Shown: positions 8,647 through 18,342, numbered from the stretch's first letter. The stretch: DNA of 64,000 bases from Shewanella woodyi ATCC 51908 (GCF_000019525.1 NC_010506.1:5766001-5830000), one strand, 5' to 3'. The notes: generated from the sequence alone by a model not told the origin. Translations and numbers: made by a program.

Positions 8647-9307
8647 GTCCTGCTCCCATACGTCTAGACAGACTGGTTGTAAATGCCAGTACCGTAACCG
8701 CAAAAATAAGTAATACCAATGACATCTGCCCTGCGCTGGCAAAATCGAAGGCCTGTACACTGTCATAGATGGAGATTGCTATGGTCTTGGTCTCTCCCGC
8801 AATATTACCGCCCATCATCAAAACCACACCAAACTCACCTAATACATGGGAGAAGCAGAGTACCAAAGCGGTTAACACGCCTGGCCACACCATAGGCAGC
8901 TCAATTTTAAAAAGCACCTTGAGCCGGCTCATGCCGCAACAGGCTGCTGCGTCACAAACATCTTCGGGTACAGCTTCAAATGAGCGCTGAATAGGCTGAA
9001 TGGCAAAGGGGATATTCACCAAAATAGAGGCGATAACTAGGCCAGAGAAGTTAAATACCAACTGGTGACCAAACAGACTCTCTAGCGTCTGACCAAGCCA
9101 AGATTGGCTTCCCAGCCCTACTAAAAGGTAATAACCAATCACAGTCGGTGGCAGCACTAAAGGCACCATGATCAGCGCTTCAACCCAAGATTTACCTCTG
9201 AATTGTCGATAGGCTAGAAAGCGGCTCACAAAAATAGCAAAAGGGATCAAGATAAGCACAGTAACGCTACTGAGCTTGACCGATAGAAGTAGGGCTTGCC
9301 AATCCAT
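8627..9307 (-). CDS. modB: Molybdate ABC transporter permease ModB
   Basis: A 226-residue inner-membrane permease with five to six hydrophobic helices and the cytoplasmic coupling motif DVCDAAACCGMSRLKVLFKIELP, which contacts ModC. The ATG at 9305-9307 (MDWQALLLSVKLSS) is chosen over a TTG just before it because of its spacing from the AAAGGTG inside the end of modA. It starts 3 bp after the modA stop and overlaps modC. Together with ModA and ModC it imports molybdate for the cofactor made by the upstream moa genes. Confidence 0.94.
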   Translation of the reverse strand: MDWQALLLSVKLSSVTVLILIPFAIFVSRFLAYRQFRGKSWVEALIMVPLVLPPTVIGYYLLVGLGSQSWLGQTLESLFGHQLVFNFSGLVIASILVNIPFAIQPIQRSFEAVPEDVCDAAACCGMSRLKVLFKIELPMVWPGVLTALVLCFSHVLGEFGVVLMMGGNIAGETKTIAISIYDSVQAFDFASAGQMSLVLLIFAVTVLAFTTSLSRRMGAGHASRRR

Positions 9308-9310
9308 CAA

Positions 9311-10123
9311 CTATTCACCTTTGGCAACACCTGGAGGTAAGCCAAAGCCAAAATCACTGAAAACTTGGCGCGCTTTGTCGGTTTGCAGGTATTGATAGAA
9401 GGCCTTCGCTGTTGATCCAGCACTGTTTAGCAGCACCATACGTTGATAGATAGGTTCATGCAGTGACTCTGGCAGAGCCTTATAGCGTCCCAACTTCTGA
9501 AATTGTGGCGCTATTGCGAGCGAAAGCGCGATAATACCGCCCTGAGTCGAGCCGCTCACGGCAAACTGTGCAGCTTGCGATACATTCTCGCCGTAGATAA
9601 GAGCAGGGGTAATAGACTCCCAAAGACCAAACCCTTTTAGCAAGAAGCGAGCCCGCTCTCCATAGGGAGCATGATCTGGATTTGCAATAGCAAAACGTTT
9701 TAGCTCACCGCTATCGATTAAGCGCTTTAATCCTTTTAACTCAGGATCTAACTGAAGTGGAGAGTTTTTTGGCGCAGCTATCGCGAGTCTGCCAACAGCA
9801 TAAAGTACGCCATCATCGAGCGTTCCGCCAGACTTAGCCAACTGCTCAATATATCTCTCATCCGCCGACAGAAACATCTGAAAAGGAGCGCCATGTTTTA
9901 TCTGAGCAACAAAGTTACCCGATGATCCGTAAGAGAGACGCACCTTAAGACCTGTGTCTTGGGTAAACGCAGAAGACAGCTCATCGAGGGCAAACTTAAT
10001 ATTTGATGCAGCAGCAATAGCAGGTACATCCGCCGCTTTTGCCTGCATCACACTAAGCCCAAAAACTAAGATTATGCTAGCTAATGCCAGCCCTAATCCC
10101 CTCTTCAATCGAATCATGCTCAT
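9311..10123 (-). CDS. modA: Molybdate-binding periplasmic protein ModA
   Basis: A 270-residue solute-binding protein. The signal peptide runs to about residue 30 (LSVMQAKA). The mature start IAAASNIKFALDELSSAF and the motifs YGSSGNFVAQIKHGAPF and NPDHAPYGERAR match the ModA oxyanion-binding family. A predicted ligand pocket uses the Ser of AAASN and the Ser of YGSSG. The gene starts 17 bp after moaE on the same strand, joining uptake and cofactor synthesis in one transcription unit. Confidence 0.95.
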   Translation of the reverse strand: MSMIRLKRGLGLALASIILVFGLSVMQAKAADVPAIAAASNIKFALDELSSAFTQDTGLKVRLSYGSSGNFVAQIKHGAPFQMFLSADERYIEQLAKSGGTLDDGVLYAVGRLAIAAPKNSPLQLDPELKGLKRLIDSGELKRFAIANPDHAPYGERARFLLKGFGLWESITPALIYGENVSQAAQFAVSGSTQGGIIALSLAIAPQFQKLGRYKALPESLHEPIYQRMVLLNSAGSTAKAFYQYLQTDKARQVFSDFGFGLPPGVAKGE

Positions 10124-10140
10124 CCCTTAATTAGATGCTG

Positions 10141-10608
10141 TTAGGATCTGTCCCACATCTTGGCAGCTTGCTCATCGGCATCTTTAGCTTCAACCCAGCT
10201 CTTTCCCGTTTCGCCAGCTTCAAGCTTCCAAAATGGTGCCTTGGTTTTGAGGAAATCTATCAAAAACTCACAAGCAGCAAAAGCAGCTTTACGATGAGCA
10301 CTAGTCACGCCGATAAATACAATCTGCTCCCCTAGGGACATAGTGCCAACACGGTGAATAATCGTCACCTTGTTAAGGGGCCAGCGCTCACGGGCTTCAG
10401 TAGCAATTTGGTTCAATACCGACTCAGTCATCCCTGGGTAATGCTCAAGGGTCAGATCTGTCACCGCACTGCCATCGTTAAAGTCTCTAACTTTGCCGAC
10501 AAAGGTAACCACAGCACCATCACTATTATCATCAGCTATCAGTGCATACTCCTCAGGAACACTAAAATCCTGAGTTTGGACTCGCACCTTACTTACATTA
10601 GCGGACAT
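10141..10608 (-). CDS. moaE: Molybdopterin synthase catalytic subunit MoaE
   Basis: A 155-residue large subunit of molybdopterin synthase, which inserts sulfur from thiocarboxylated MoaD into cyclic pyranopterin monophosphate. Family motifs are GAVVTFVGKVRDFNDG, LEHYPGMTE, IIHRVGTMSLGE, SAHRKAAFAACEFLIDFLK and the catalytic Lys region KTKAPFWKLE. It starts 2 bp after the moaD stop, with the ribosome binding site inside the end of moaD (GGAGGTTA), so the two partner subunits are probably made in step. Confidence 0.96.
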   Translation of the reverse strand: MSANVSKVRVQTQDFSVPEEYALIADDNSDGAVVTFVGKVRDFNDGSAVTDLTLEHYPGMTESVLNQIATEARERWPLNKVTIIHRVGTMSLGEQIVFIGVTSAHRKAAFAACEFLIDFLKTKAPFWKLEAGETGKSWVEAKDADEQAAKMWDRS

Positions 10609-10610
10609 GA

Positions 10611-10862
10611 TTAACCTCCGGTTACCGGTGGGAAAAAGGCGACTTCATCACCATCTTGCACCTGAGTATCCCAACCACTGATGGTTTGATTGACGGCCAC
10701 AAGCAGTTTATCTGAAGCTAATACCTTACCCCACTTCTCATCTTTTGATGCAAGCACAGCACGAAGCGTTTCAGCACTGTTTATCTCAGCGGTGGCTTCA
10801 ACTTGAATAGCACTCTCACCTAACAGCTCTCTTACTTGAGCAAAAAACAAAACATTAATCAT
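10611..10862 (-). CDS. moaD: Molybdopterin synthase sulfur carrier subunit MoaD
   Basis: An 83-residue ubiquitin-like sulfur carrier ending in the diagnostic Gly-Gly (FFPPVTGG), whose C-terminus becomes a thiocarboxylate. The open frame reaches back to 10898, but the ATG at 10860-10862 (MINVLFFAQVRELLG) gives the family length and has AAGGT from the end of moaC eight bases upstream. It lies 4 bp after moaC. Confidence 0.94.
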   Translation of the reverse strand: MINVLFFAQVRELLGESAIQVEATAEINSAETLRAVLASKDEKWGKVLASDKLLVAVNQTISGWDTQVQDGDEVAFFPPVTGG

Positions 10863-10866
10863 ATTT

Positions 10867-11343
10867 TTATACCTTGAAATGACCAGACTTACCGCCACGT
10901 TTCTCTAACAGACGCGTCTGTGAGATCACCATATCTTTCTGCACTGCCTTGCACATGTCATAGATGGTTAACGCTGCAACAGAGGCTGCCGTCAACGCTT
11001 CCATCTCGACGCCGGTTTTACCTGACAGTTTACATAAACTCGTGATACGCACTCGGCTATGCTCAGGCTGGGCTTCAAGCTCAACTTCAACCTTAGTCAG
11101 CATCAGAGGATGACAAAGAGGAATGAGATCTGAGGTTTTCTTTGCAGCCTGTATGCCGGCAATACGCGCCGTTGCGAACACATCACCCTTATGGTGACTG
11201 CCACTCATGATCATCTCTAATGTTGCTGGAGCCATCTCGATAAAAGCTTCTGCGCGTGCTTCTCTTTCAGTTACCGCTTTCTCAGTTACATCCACCATAT
11301 GGGCATTGCCATCGGCGTTAATATGGGTGAACTCATTACTCAT
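10867..11343 (-). CDS. moaC: Cyclic pyranopterin monophosphate synthase MoaC
   Basis: A 158-residue enzyme that completes conversion of the MoaA product to cyclic pyranopterin monophosphate. Recognisable motifs are [46 protein letters not shown] (with the conserved Cys-His) and [25 protein letters not shown]. It sits in the moa operon, 58 bp after moaB and 4 bp before moaD. Confidence 0.97.
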   Translation of the reverse strand: MSNEFTHINADGNAHMVDVTEKAVTEREARAEAFIEMAPATLEMIMSGSHHKGDVFATARIAGIQAAKKTSDLIPLCHPLMLTKVEVELEAQPEHSRVRITSLCKLSGKTGVEMEALTAASVAALTIYDMCKAVQKDMVISQTRLLEKRGGKSGHFKV

Positions 11344-11401
11344 TACATAAAACCTTAATCTGTTTCAGCTGTGACTTTACGATTGATTTTTTTACTTAAT
11401 A

Positions 11402-11926
11402 TTACTCAGCAGGCTTTTTTACATGCATCACAAAATTACACGGTCTGTGTCTGGCATCCAACTGCTCTTTGAGGATCTTTGTCCAGCCGGTTCTGCAGGC
11501 ACCTGTAGATCCCGGCAGGCAGAAAATAGCCGTTTGATTAGCAAATCCACCCAGTGCTCTAGACTGTACCGTCGAGGTACCTAGCTCAGTAAATGTGATA
11601 TGCCTAAATAGCTCACCAAAACCCTCAATCTCTCTATCAAACAGAGGCTTAACGGCTTCTGGTGTATTGTCTCGCTCAGTAAATCCTGTACCACCAGTGG
11701 TGATAACCACCTGCACCTCGTTGGACGCTATCCATTGAGACAGCTGTGAGCGGATCGCATATTTATCATCTTTGATCAGTTTACGATCAACAAGCTTATG
11801 CCCAGCCTCTATTAAGTTATCTTCGAGAAACTGTCCAGAGGTGTCTTGGGTCAAGTCTCTGCTATCAGAAAGAGTGAGTACCGCAATATTCAAAGGGATA
11901 AACTGGCTAGTAGTGCAATGGCCCAT
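11402..11926 (-). CDS. moaB: Molybdopterin adenylyltransferase-like protein MoaB
   Basis: A 174-residue MoaB/Mog-family protein with the molybdopterin-binding signatures NIAVLTLSDSRD, VVITTGGTGFTERDNTPEAV and LPGSTGACRTGWTKIL. MoaB is related to MogA, which adenylylates molybdopterin before metal insertion; E. coli MoaB itself lacks clear activity, so the precise step is uncertain. It is the second gene of the moa operon, 107 bp after moaA. Confidence 0.93.
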   Translation of the reverse strand: MGHCTTSQFIPLNIAVLTLSDSRDLTQDTSGQFLEDNLIEAGHKLVDRKLIKDDKYAIRSQLSQWIASNEVQVVITTGGTGFTERDNTPEAVKPLFDREIEGFGELFRHITFTELGTSTVQSRALGGFANQTAIFCLPGSTGACRTGWTKILKEQLDARHRPCNFVMHVKKPAE

Positions 11927-12033
11927 AGTAACTCTCTGTTTAATTATGTTTCGAAGAAGGCTGAGAAATTATACCCATGACAGTTAGCAAAATAGTTGCA
12001 CTAGGTCATGGGATTAACTTTATAAACATGAAT

Positions 12034-13014
12034 TTAGCCACCGATAGAAGCTAAATGCTGTGTCACACCTGTAATACCGTCGTGGAGGAAGTGTGTCTCT
12101 TTTTTCTGAGCAAGCTGGCCATGAAGCCGCTTAATCAGTTCAGGTCTGTGAGACTCATCTTGCAACAGATCTCTAAGATCGACACCGTTTTCGGTAAACA
12201 GACACAGATGTAACTTACCATTCGCCGATACACGTAACCGATTACAGCTGGCACAGAAGTGTTTGTCATAGGGCATGATTAAACCGATACGCCCTTTATG
12301 ATCATCGCGACTAAAGTTTTGCGCAGGACCATCATCGACCGCAGATTGATCTAAACCCCAGCCATCGGCAAGCAACTGAGATTTAATATCCGCACCGGCA
12401 AGATGGTGTGCTTGGAAATAATCACGCCCAAGTCCCGTCTCCATCAACTCGATAAAGCGCAGATCTATGGGAGTATTTTTAATCCAGTGCAGAAAGCGGG
12501 GCAGATCTTTATCGTTCAAGCCTTTCAGCAGAACCGCATTGATCTTTACCCGTTCAAATCCGGCGTCTAGAGCAGCGTCTATACCACGCATCACCTCATC
12601 GAACTTATTCTCGCCTGTGATCTGATAAAACATCTTAGGATCTAGACTGTCGACCGACACATTGATGCGCCTTAAGCCTGCGTCGTACCACTCTTTAGCA
12701 TGCTTCTCTAAACGGTAACCGTTTGTCGTTGTCGCGATGGTTTTAATCTTATCGTTATCAGCAACCGCACGAATAATATCGGTAAAGTCTTTACGCAGCG
12801 TCGGTTCGCCGCCAGTGATACGAATTTTTTGAGTACCGACTTCAGCAAAAGCTGCGACTAAGTTTTCAATCTCGCTAAGCGCCAAAAACTTAGAACGACC
12901 ATTAGGTCGATAGCCATCGGGGAGGCAGTAAGTACATTTGAAATTACACACATCAGTGACTGACATGCGCAGATAGTGAAACCTTCGACCAAAATTGTCT
13001 TGTAGTTGAGACAT
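12034..13014 (-). CDS. moaA: GTP 3',8-cyclase MoaA (radical SAM)
   Basis: First enzyme of molybdenum cofactor synthesis, 326 residues. It cyclises GTP using S-adenosylmethionine and two 4Fe-4S clusters. The N-terminal radical SAM motif C-x3-C-x2-C is at residues 23, 27 and 30 (CNFKCTYC). The second cluster is in HFCASCNRLRVSANGKLHLC, and the protein ends in the conserved Gly-Gly (ASIGG). The frame is open to 13080, but the ATG at 13012-13014 has AAGGTGATC directly ahead and gives family length. It heads the eight-gene moa-mod run and is preceded by a structured leader. Confidence 0.96.
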   Translation of the reverse strand: MSQLQDNFGRRFHYLRMSVTDVCNFKCTYCLPDGYRPNGRSKFLALSEIENLVAAFAEVGTQKIRITGGEPTLRKDFTDIIRAVADNDKIKTIATTTNGYRLEKHAKEWYDAGLRRINVSVDSLDPKMFYQITGENKFDEVMRGIDAALDAGFERVKINAVLLKGLNDKDLPRFLHWIKNTPIDLRFIELMETGLGRDYFQAHHLAGADIKSQLLADGWGLDQSAVDDGPAQNFSRDDHKGRIGLIMPYDKHFCASCNRLRVSANGKLHLCLFTENGVDLRDLLQDESHRPELIKRLHGQLAQKKETHFLHDGITGVTQHLASIGG

Positions 13015-13349
13015 GATCACCTTTCCAAGTAAGGGGAGGTGAGAGAATTTCTTATCACACCCCGGTGGCGATATTGCCACGGCTTAGCGTCCATATCTGT
13101 TGACGTAGGACAAAAAGCTCGGAGAACCGTCAGTGAGCAATTATAGGCCTATTTGGCCTCTGAACCCTAGCTTTAAAGCGTTATTTCTTGCTCAGGATCA
13201 ATTGAGCGTTAACATTTTGTGACGACACTCACATTCAAAGCAGAGATGCGGTAGACTCATATCACTGTGCCATCGGCTTATTTTGTTGTAAGGTGGTGAG
13301 CATGATTAAAACACCCGTTTAACGGGGAAATGTACCTAGAGGTGAAGTG
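13015..13349. promoter_or_regulatory. Divergent intergenic region between moaA and ETF-QO
   Basis: Holds the moaA leader (left part) and, from about 13141 to 13330, the promoters for moaA and the rightward ETF-ubiquinone oxidoreductase gene. I could not fix -10 boxes with confidence. Confidence 0.5.
13030..13140 (-). ncRNA. Structured moaA leader, probable Moco riboswitch
   Basis: Read leftward, the 130 bp before moaA contain nested helices. GTGGC/GCCAC pairs across AATATC (13064-13080), immediately followed by GGGGTGTGA pairing with TCACCTCCCC (13033-13063). GGAAAGGTG then overlaps the moaA ribosome binding site. Conserved-looking blocks are TCTCCGAGC, CACCGGGG and CACCTCCCC. The placement and block order fit the Moco RNA motif known upstream of moaA in gammaproteobacteria. 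The assignment rests on memory of that motif, not on a covariance search. If right, it would sense cofactor and control the whole moa-mod unit. Confidence 0.6.
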
Positions 13350-14999
13350 ATGGAACGCGAATCGATGGAGTTCGATGTCGTTATTGTTGGAGCCGGTCCC
13401 GCGGGATTAGCCACAGCATGCCGACTAATGCAGGTGTCGAAAGACAGTGGACAGGAGATAACTGTCTGTGTGGTAGAGAAAGGTTCAGAGGTGGGGGCCC
13501 ACATTCTTTCTGGCGCGGTATTTGAACCCACAGTACTCGAGGAACTCTTTCCCGATTGGCGTGACACAGGCGCACCACTACATACGGCGGTGGAAAGCGA
13601 CGAGATCCATATGTTGAGTTCAGCCTCAGCTTCACGCGCCATGCCTAACGCGCTTCTGCCCAAAACCATGCATAACGAAGGCAACTATATTATTAGTGTC
13701 GGCAATTTGGCTCGCTGGTTAGCCGAACGTGCAGAGGAACTCGGTGTCGAGATATTCCCAGGTTTTCCCGCAAGCGGCCTGCTCTTCAATGAAGATCAAA
13801 GCGTTAAAGGCATACTAATAGGCGACATGGGCGTCGGTGCCGACGGTCAGGAGAAAGGAAGCTATGAGCCAGGTATGGAGCTGCATGCTAAGTACACAGT
13901 ATTTAGTGAAGGTTGCCGAGGTCATTTAGGTAAGCAGTTAATAGAAAAATATCATCTGGATAATGGTAAAACCCCACAACATTATGGTTTAGGGTTTAAA
14001 GAGATCTGGAAAGTCCCCAGCGAACAACATCAGCAAGGTAAAGTGGTCCATACTGGTGGCTGGCCTCTCACCGATGGCGCTTCCGGTGGTGGCTTCCTCT
14101 ACCATCTCGAAGATAATCAAGTGGCTGTGGGTCTTATTGTCGACCTTAACTACCAAAATCCACACCTTAGCCCGTTTGATGAGTTCCAGCGCTATAAAAC
14201 ACACCCAGTTATCGCTCAATACCTAAAAGATGGTGAGCGTCTAAGTTATGGGGCGCGAGCCATCACTAAGGGCGGCCTAAATTCACTGCCTAAGATGAGC
14301 TTCCCCGGTGGACTTATCATAGGCTGTAATGCTGGCACCCTGAATTTCGCCAAGATCAAGGGCACACATACCGCCATGAAGAGTGGTTTGCTCGCGGCAG
14401 AAACCATAGGTCAGGCAATTCTTGCTGGCGTTGAGGGTGGCAAAGATCTCGACTGCTTTGCTGAGAAGTTTGAGCAAAGCTGGCTACAGGAGGAGTTATA
14501 TAAATCCCGTAACTTCGGTCCAGCTATGCACAAGTTCGGTACTTACTTAGGTGGCGCCTTTAACTTTATCGATCAGAACTGGTTCGGTGGTAAGTTCCCT
14601 ATCACCTTAAGGGATGAGAAGCCCGACTATGCTCAGATGGCCGATGCCAGCGCTTACAGTAAAATTGATTACCCTAAACCCGATGGTAAGTTGAGTTTCG
14701 ACAAGCTCTCCTCTGTGTATCTGTCCAATACCTTCCATGAGGAAGATCAGCTCTGTCACCTCAAACTACAAGACGTGCGTATCCCTATCGATGTCAACTT
14801 AGTGAAGTTTGATGAGCCAGCTCAACGATACTGCCCAGCTGGTGTCTATGAGGTGATCGAGGAAGAGGGTGAACAAAAGTTTGTCATCAATAGTCAAAAC
14901 TGTATCCACTGCAAAACCTGTGATATTAAAGATCCAAGCCAGAATATCACTTGGGTAACACCAGAAGGTGGTGGTGGACCAAACTACCCCAACATGTAA
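13350..14999 (+). CDS. Electron transfer flavoprotein-ubiquinone oxidoreductase
   Basis: A 549-residue flavo-iron-sulfur enzyme that passes electrons from reduced ETF, gathered in fatty-acid and amino-acid oxidation, to ubiquinone at the membrane. The FAD-binding motif VIVGAGPAGLA is at residues 11-21. The C-terminal 4Fe-4S ferredoxin region has CPAGVYE and QNCIHCKTCDIKDPSQNITW, ending with the family's GGGGPNYPNM. The ATG at 13350 is preferred over an adjacent GTG because AGAGGTG lies at proper spacing. A terminator follows. etfAB are not in this window. Confidence 0.96.
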   Translation: MERESMEFDVVIVGAGPAGLATACRLMQVSKDSGQEITVCVVEKGSEVGAHILSGAVFEPTVLEELFPDWRDTGAPLHTAVESDEIHMLSSASASRAMPNALLPKTMHNEGNYIISVGNLARWLAERAEELGVEIFPGFPASGLLFNEDQSVKGILIGDMGVGADGQEKGSYEPGMELHAKYTVFSEGCRGHLGKQLIEKYHLDNGKTPQHYGLGFKEIWKVPSEQHQQGKVVHTGGWPLTDGASGGGFLYHLEDNQVAVGLIVDLNYQNPHLSPFDEFQRYKTHPVIAQYLKDGERLSYGARAITKGGLNSLPKMSFPGGLIIGCNAGTLNFAKIKGTHTAMKSGLLAAETIGQAILAGVEGGKDLDCFAEKFEQSWLQEELYKSRNFGPAMHKFGTYLGGAFNFIDQNWFGGKFPITLRDEKPDYAQMADASAYSKIDYPKPDGKLSFDKLSSVYLSNTFHEEDQLCHLKLQDVRIPIDVNLVKFDEPAQRYCPAGVYEVIEEEGEQKFVINSQNCIHCKTCDIKDPSQNITWVTPEGGGGPNYPNM

Positions 15000-15008
15000 A
15001 AAGCAGAT

Positions 15009-15032
15009 AAACGCACTCTTATGAGTGCGTTT
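15009..15032 (+). terminator. Terminator of the ETF-QO gene
   Basis: A 10-bp perfect stem AAACGCACTC/GAGTGCGTTT around TTAT, continuing into TTTTTAC, 10 bp after the stop. Confidence 0.88.
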
Positions 15033-15207
15033 TTACTTTGCAATTGTAAATAAAACATTGCACTCATGTCAGAAAATAATCATAATCCAACTCTCTAATA
15101 AAGCGTAAATTTCATACCAAACGCTAAGTTTCTACCGAAACAACACATCCTACATTGTCACTCTATTTACTTTCGCCAACTGAGATAACATCAGCAGGTC
15201 GCTAACT

Positions 15208-17124
15208 ATGAAATTTAATATGCTCACCATTAAACAGAAGATACTCCTCACGGTTACACTTGCCGTACTCCTATCAACCGCTTTAGTTGGCGTACTCAGC
15301 CAGCGCAGCGCAAAACACGTGGTGGAACAGCGAATGCTGACCTCTGAGCTGCCCAATATGCTGCAGCAGATCCGCAACAAGGTTGAGCTGGATATCAATA
15401 GTTTAATGAACGCTGCCGAACAGCTGGCTAATAACCATATGTTGATCCAATGGTTAGAGAATGATCGCCCGGTTGAAAGCGAGCATTTAGTCACCAAACA
15501 GCTACAGAGAATTAAGAGTCAATATGGGCTCGCTCAAGCTTCATTTGCCGATAGAGAGACAGCAGCTTACTACACGCAAGATGGCTTTTTACGCTTATTA
15601 AACCCCTCTCAGGACGGCTGGTTTTTCGATTATAAAAACAGTGGCCAAGAGCGCATGCTCAATGTGTTTACCGAAGCCAATGGTGAGGTAAAACTCTTTA
15701 TCAATTATCAGCAACCCAATGGCCGTGGACTGGTGGGATTAGCTAAGTCTCTCGATGATATGGTTGCCCTTTTAGAGTCATTTAAAATTGAGGAGACGGG
15801 CTTCGTCTATCTTGTAGATGCCCAGGGACAGGTAAAACTGCATCCCGACACCAAGCAGATTGGAAAAAACTCTCTAAGCAACTTCTACCGTGAAGGGAAC
15901 ACTAATAGTTTACTCAACCGCAGTGATTTTAGCCTGCTAAAAACTGAGGTTGATGGTGAGTCCATGCTAGTAGCCAGTAGTTATATTCCTTCGATGAACT
16001 GGTACCTTGTTGCTCAAGTCCCAGAGGCTGAAATTTTCGCTCTACTACAGGAGTCTGCTTATCAGATCTTAATCTGGACCCTATTGATTGCATGCGCATT
16101 TATTATTTTAGCCATATTTGTCGCAGGCTCAGTAAGCCGACCAATCTCAGTTGTCGCCTCCATGTTGCAAGATATCGGAGAGGGTGAAGGAGATCTTCGT
16201 CAGCGTCTTCCTGTAGAGGGAAATGATGAGCTGACCTTACTGGCTAAAGGTTTTAACAGCTTTATCAGTAAGATCCAAAGCTCAATTATCGAAGTAACCG
16301 AAACCAGCGAACAACTAAGCCTCTCGGCAAAAGATGTCGCCACTCAGGCGCAGAAAACCCTCAGTGATAGCCAGCTACAGAAAGATCAAACCCTGATGGT
16401 CGTCGCTGCAATTAATGAGATGGGCGCAACGGTAAATGAGATTGCAGGTAGTGCCGCTCAAGCAGCAGATACCGCAAGAGATGCCGATACAGAATCCAGT
16501 TCAGGTCAGGTGGTTGTACTGCGCGCTAAAGACACCATTAATCAGCTTTCTGGCGATGTTGAATCTGTTGGCGAGGTGATCGAGTCTTTAGCCGTTCACA
16601 CTAAATCCATCGGCGGTATTTTAGATGTCATTCGCGCTATATCTGAGCAGACCAACCTACTTGCCCTGAACGCAGCTATTGAAGCTGCCCGTGCTGGTGA
16701 AGCGGGTCGTGGTTTTGCAGTGGTGGCCGATGAAGTTAGAAATTTAGCATCACGCACAGCAACATCCACCAACGAAGTTCAGATTATGATCGATAAGCTA
16801 CAAGCTGAGGCAAGCAGAGCAGTTGATGCTATGTCCCTGAGCCGCTCTCGCTCTCAAGAGGGAGTTATCGCGGTTGATGAAGCCAGTATGTCTCTTTCAG
16901 GGATCAGTGAGCAGATTGGTCAGATCACAGACATGAACATTCAAGTTGCAGCAGCAACTGAGGAGCAATCAACGGTTGTTGAAGATATTAATCGCAATGT
17001 CACAGAGATCAATGAGATAACCCAAAGAACTGCCGACACGTCAGAAGCCGTAGCCCAAGCAAGTCAGTCGTTGAATCAACTGGCTCATCGTTTGGATAGT
17101 TTAGTGGCAGGTTTTAAGGTGTAA
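15208..17124 (+). CDS. Methyl-accepting chemotaxis protein with dCache sensor
   Basis: A 638-residue transmembrane chemoreceptor. TM1 lies at about residues 10-28, a long periplasmic double-Cache-type domain follows ([17 protein letters not shown] is the typical second-Cache strand pair), then TM2 at about 284-306. After that come HAMP ([25 protein letters not shown]) and the coiled-coil signalling domain. The highly conserved tip includes [20 protein letters not shown] then [15 protein letters not shown]. There is no C-terminal CheR-binding pentapeptide. It stands alone; the ligand is unknown, though Cache domains bind small organic molecules. Confidence 0.95.
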   Translation: MKFNMLTIKQKILLTVTLAVLLSTALVGVLSQRSAKHVVEQRMLTSELPNMLQQIRNKVELDINSLMNAAEQLANNHMLIQWLENDRPVESEHLVTKQLQRIKSQYGLAQASFADRETAAYYTQDGFLRLLNPSQDGWFFDYKNSGQERMLNVFTEANGEVKLFINYQQPNGRGLVGLAKSLDDMVALLESFKIEETGFVYLVDAQGQVKLHPDTKQIGKNSLSNFYREGNTNSLLNRSDFSLLKTEVDGESMLVASSYIPSMNWYLVAQVPEAEIFALLQESAYQILIWTLLIACAFIILAIFVAGSVSRPISVVASMLQDIGEGEGDLRQRLPVEGNDELTLLAKGFNSFISKIQSSIIEVTETSEQLSLSAKDVATQAQKTLSDSQLQKDQTLMVVAAINEMGATVNEIAGSAAQAADTARDADTESSSGQVVVLRAKDTINQLSGDVESVGEVIESLAVHTKSIGGILDVIRAISEQTNLLALNAAIEAARAGEAGRGFAVVADEVRNLASRTATSTNEVQIMIDKLQAEASRAVDAMSLSRSRSQEGVIAVDEASMSLSGISEQIGQITDMNIQVAAATEEQSTVVEDINRNVTEINEITQRTADTSEAVAQASQSLNQLAHRLDSLVAGFKV

Positions 17125-17145
17125 TAACATCGGAATGATATTGCC

Positions 17146-17173
17146 AGTTCCTAGACTCTTGAGCCTAGGAACT
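17146..17173. terminator. Hairpin between the convergent MCP and DUF4870 genes
   Basis: Perfect 9-bp stem AGTTCCTAG/CTAGGAACT with a 10-base loop, 21 bp after the MCP stop and 14 bp from the end of the converging gene. No T-run follows on either strand, so it is a weak or protein-assisted terminator candidate. Confidence 0.45.
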
Positions 17174-17187
17174 CGGCACTAAACCGA

Positions 17188-17580
17188 TTAGTTTCGAGGC
17201 TTTAAAAACTTAATCGACATGGGATATTGATAACTTATCCCTTCGCTGGCTTTCATGGCTGCAATAATCGTAAACACGATATCGGCCACCGCAAGTATAC
17301 CGATCAAGATAAACCCAATACCCACAAACATCAAAATGGCACTGATCATCATGTAGATCATTAAGCTTATCTTAAAATTTAAGCAGTTACGGCCACATTC
17401 ATCAACAAAAGCTATCTCATCACGCTTCATCAACCAGACAATTAGCGGGCCGAGTATGCTACCAAAGGGAATGATATAACCTGCAAAACTTGAGGCGTGC
17501 ACTGCAATCCCCATATTGCGTTCATCTTGGCTAAGCGCTTGTTGATCTTCTTGTACCTCTACCTGTGCTTCTTCTGTCAC
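17188..17580 (-). CDS. DUF4870 membrane protein
   Basis: A 130-residue protein starting at GTG (17578-17580). An acidic N-terminus (about residues 1-25) is followed by the DUF4870 pattern: GIAVHASSFAGYIIPFGSIL, PLIVWLMKRDE, then NFKISLMIYMMIS and further hydrophobic helices to about residue 110. Four helices or so are expected in the inner membrane. The family is uncharacterised. It lies 20 bp downstream of yiiM on the same strand, so the two may be cotranscribed. Confidence 0.85.
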   Translation of the reverse strand: MTEEAQVEVQEDQQALSQDERNMGIAVHASSFAGYIIPFGSILGPLIVWLMKRDEIAFVDECGRNCLNFKISLMIYMMISAILMFVGIGFILIGILAVADIVFTIIAAMKASEGISYQYPMSIKFLKPRN

Positions 17581-17600
17581 CTTTCCTCTCCTTGAATGAT

Positions 17601-18299
17601 TTAACTCGCTTGTGGACCAAACAGACGCATCTGCCAGTTCTCAATCTTTTGGCTATCCAACCTTCTCTGTAAGCTATTCACCCAGGAGGTGGCGAGCCCT
17701 TCACTACTAATCAGACGATCATAAGCTGATGCATCAAACTCAGGTGCAAAGTAGATAGCCATAGCATCACGCACACTCATCTGTGTACGTCGCTCTAACA
17801 GGGTTACACTATCATCTTGTTGGATCACACCTGGTTTGAGCACTCGGTAAAACCAGCCGCACAGGCCGCTAGTCTGCATCGCAAGTGCAAACTCCTTATG
17901 GCCAAACTGTTGGTTTAACTTAAAACATGGCGATCTAGGTTGAGTCACCTGTAGCTGAACTTCACCGATAGCAATAATATCACCGATATTTACCTGAGCC
18001 TCATCTAGCCCCACGGTACTAATGTTTTCACCCATGGCAGGTCCATCCTTGAAGCCATTCATCATATCCCAGCGGCGGTACTGACCATAATGCTCTCGAG
18101 GAAAATGATGCAGCACCCTGTCTAATCCACCATGATGCTTAGGGTCGGCTTGAGCATCACCACTAACACGATCAATATTGACTTCTAACTTGATGGAGGA
18201 CTTTTTATTGGCTATCCCACTAATAATCCCTGTCGACTCACTGAACTCTTCGCCCAGATATAGACCCGATAAACGTTTAACCAGTAATTGTTCCGACAT
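17601..18299 (-). CDS. yiiM: MOSC-domain protein YiiM
   Basis: A 232-residue MOSC protein. The MOSC core is visible in DPKHHGGLDRVLHHFPREHYGQYRRW, GENISTVGLDEAQVNIGDIIAIG, and the conserved Cys in TQPRSPCFKLNQQFG. E. coli YiiM binds molybdenum cofactor and reduces N-hydroxylated compounds such as 6-hydroxylaminopurine; the same is expected here. It depends on the cofactor made by the moa operon a few kilobases away, but no shared regulation is visible. Confidence 0.92.
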   Translation of the reverse strand: MSEQLLVKRLSGLYLGEEFSESTGIISGIANKKSSIKLEVNIDRVSGDAQADPKHHGGLDRVLHHFPREHYGQYRRWDMMNGFKDGPAMGENISTVGLDEAQVNIGDIIAIGEVQLQVTQPRSPCFKLNQQFGHKEFALAMQTSGLCGWFYRVLKPGVIQQDDSVTLLERRTQMSVRDAMAIYFAPEFDASAYDRLISSEGLATSWVNSLQRRLDSQKIENWQMRLFGPQAS

Positions 18300-18342
18300 C
18301 TAACCTACTCCTCAGTCACTTCTTCCCAAAAAGCTAACATGG

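Noticed and set aside
8647..8766. N-terminal extension of modC up to 8766
   Set aside because: This part reads modB in another frame. The ATG at 8646 has a good ribosome binding site and gives family length.
13319..13684. Leftward frame over the start of the ETF-QO gene
   Set aside because: Opposite the conserved FAD-binding region; no family similarity and no ribosome binding site.
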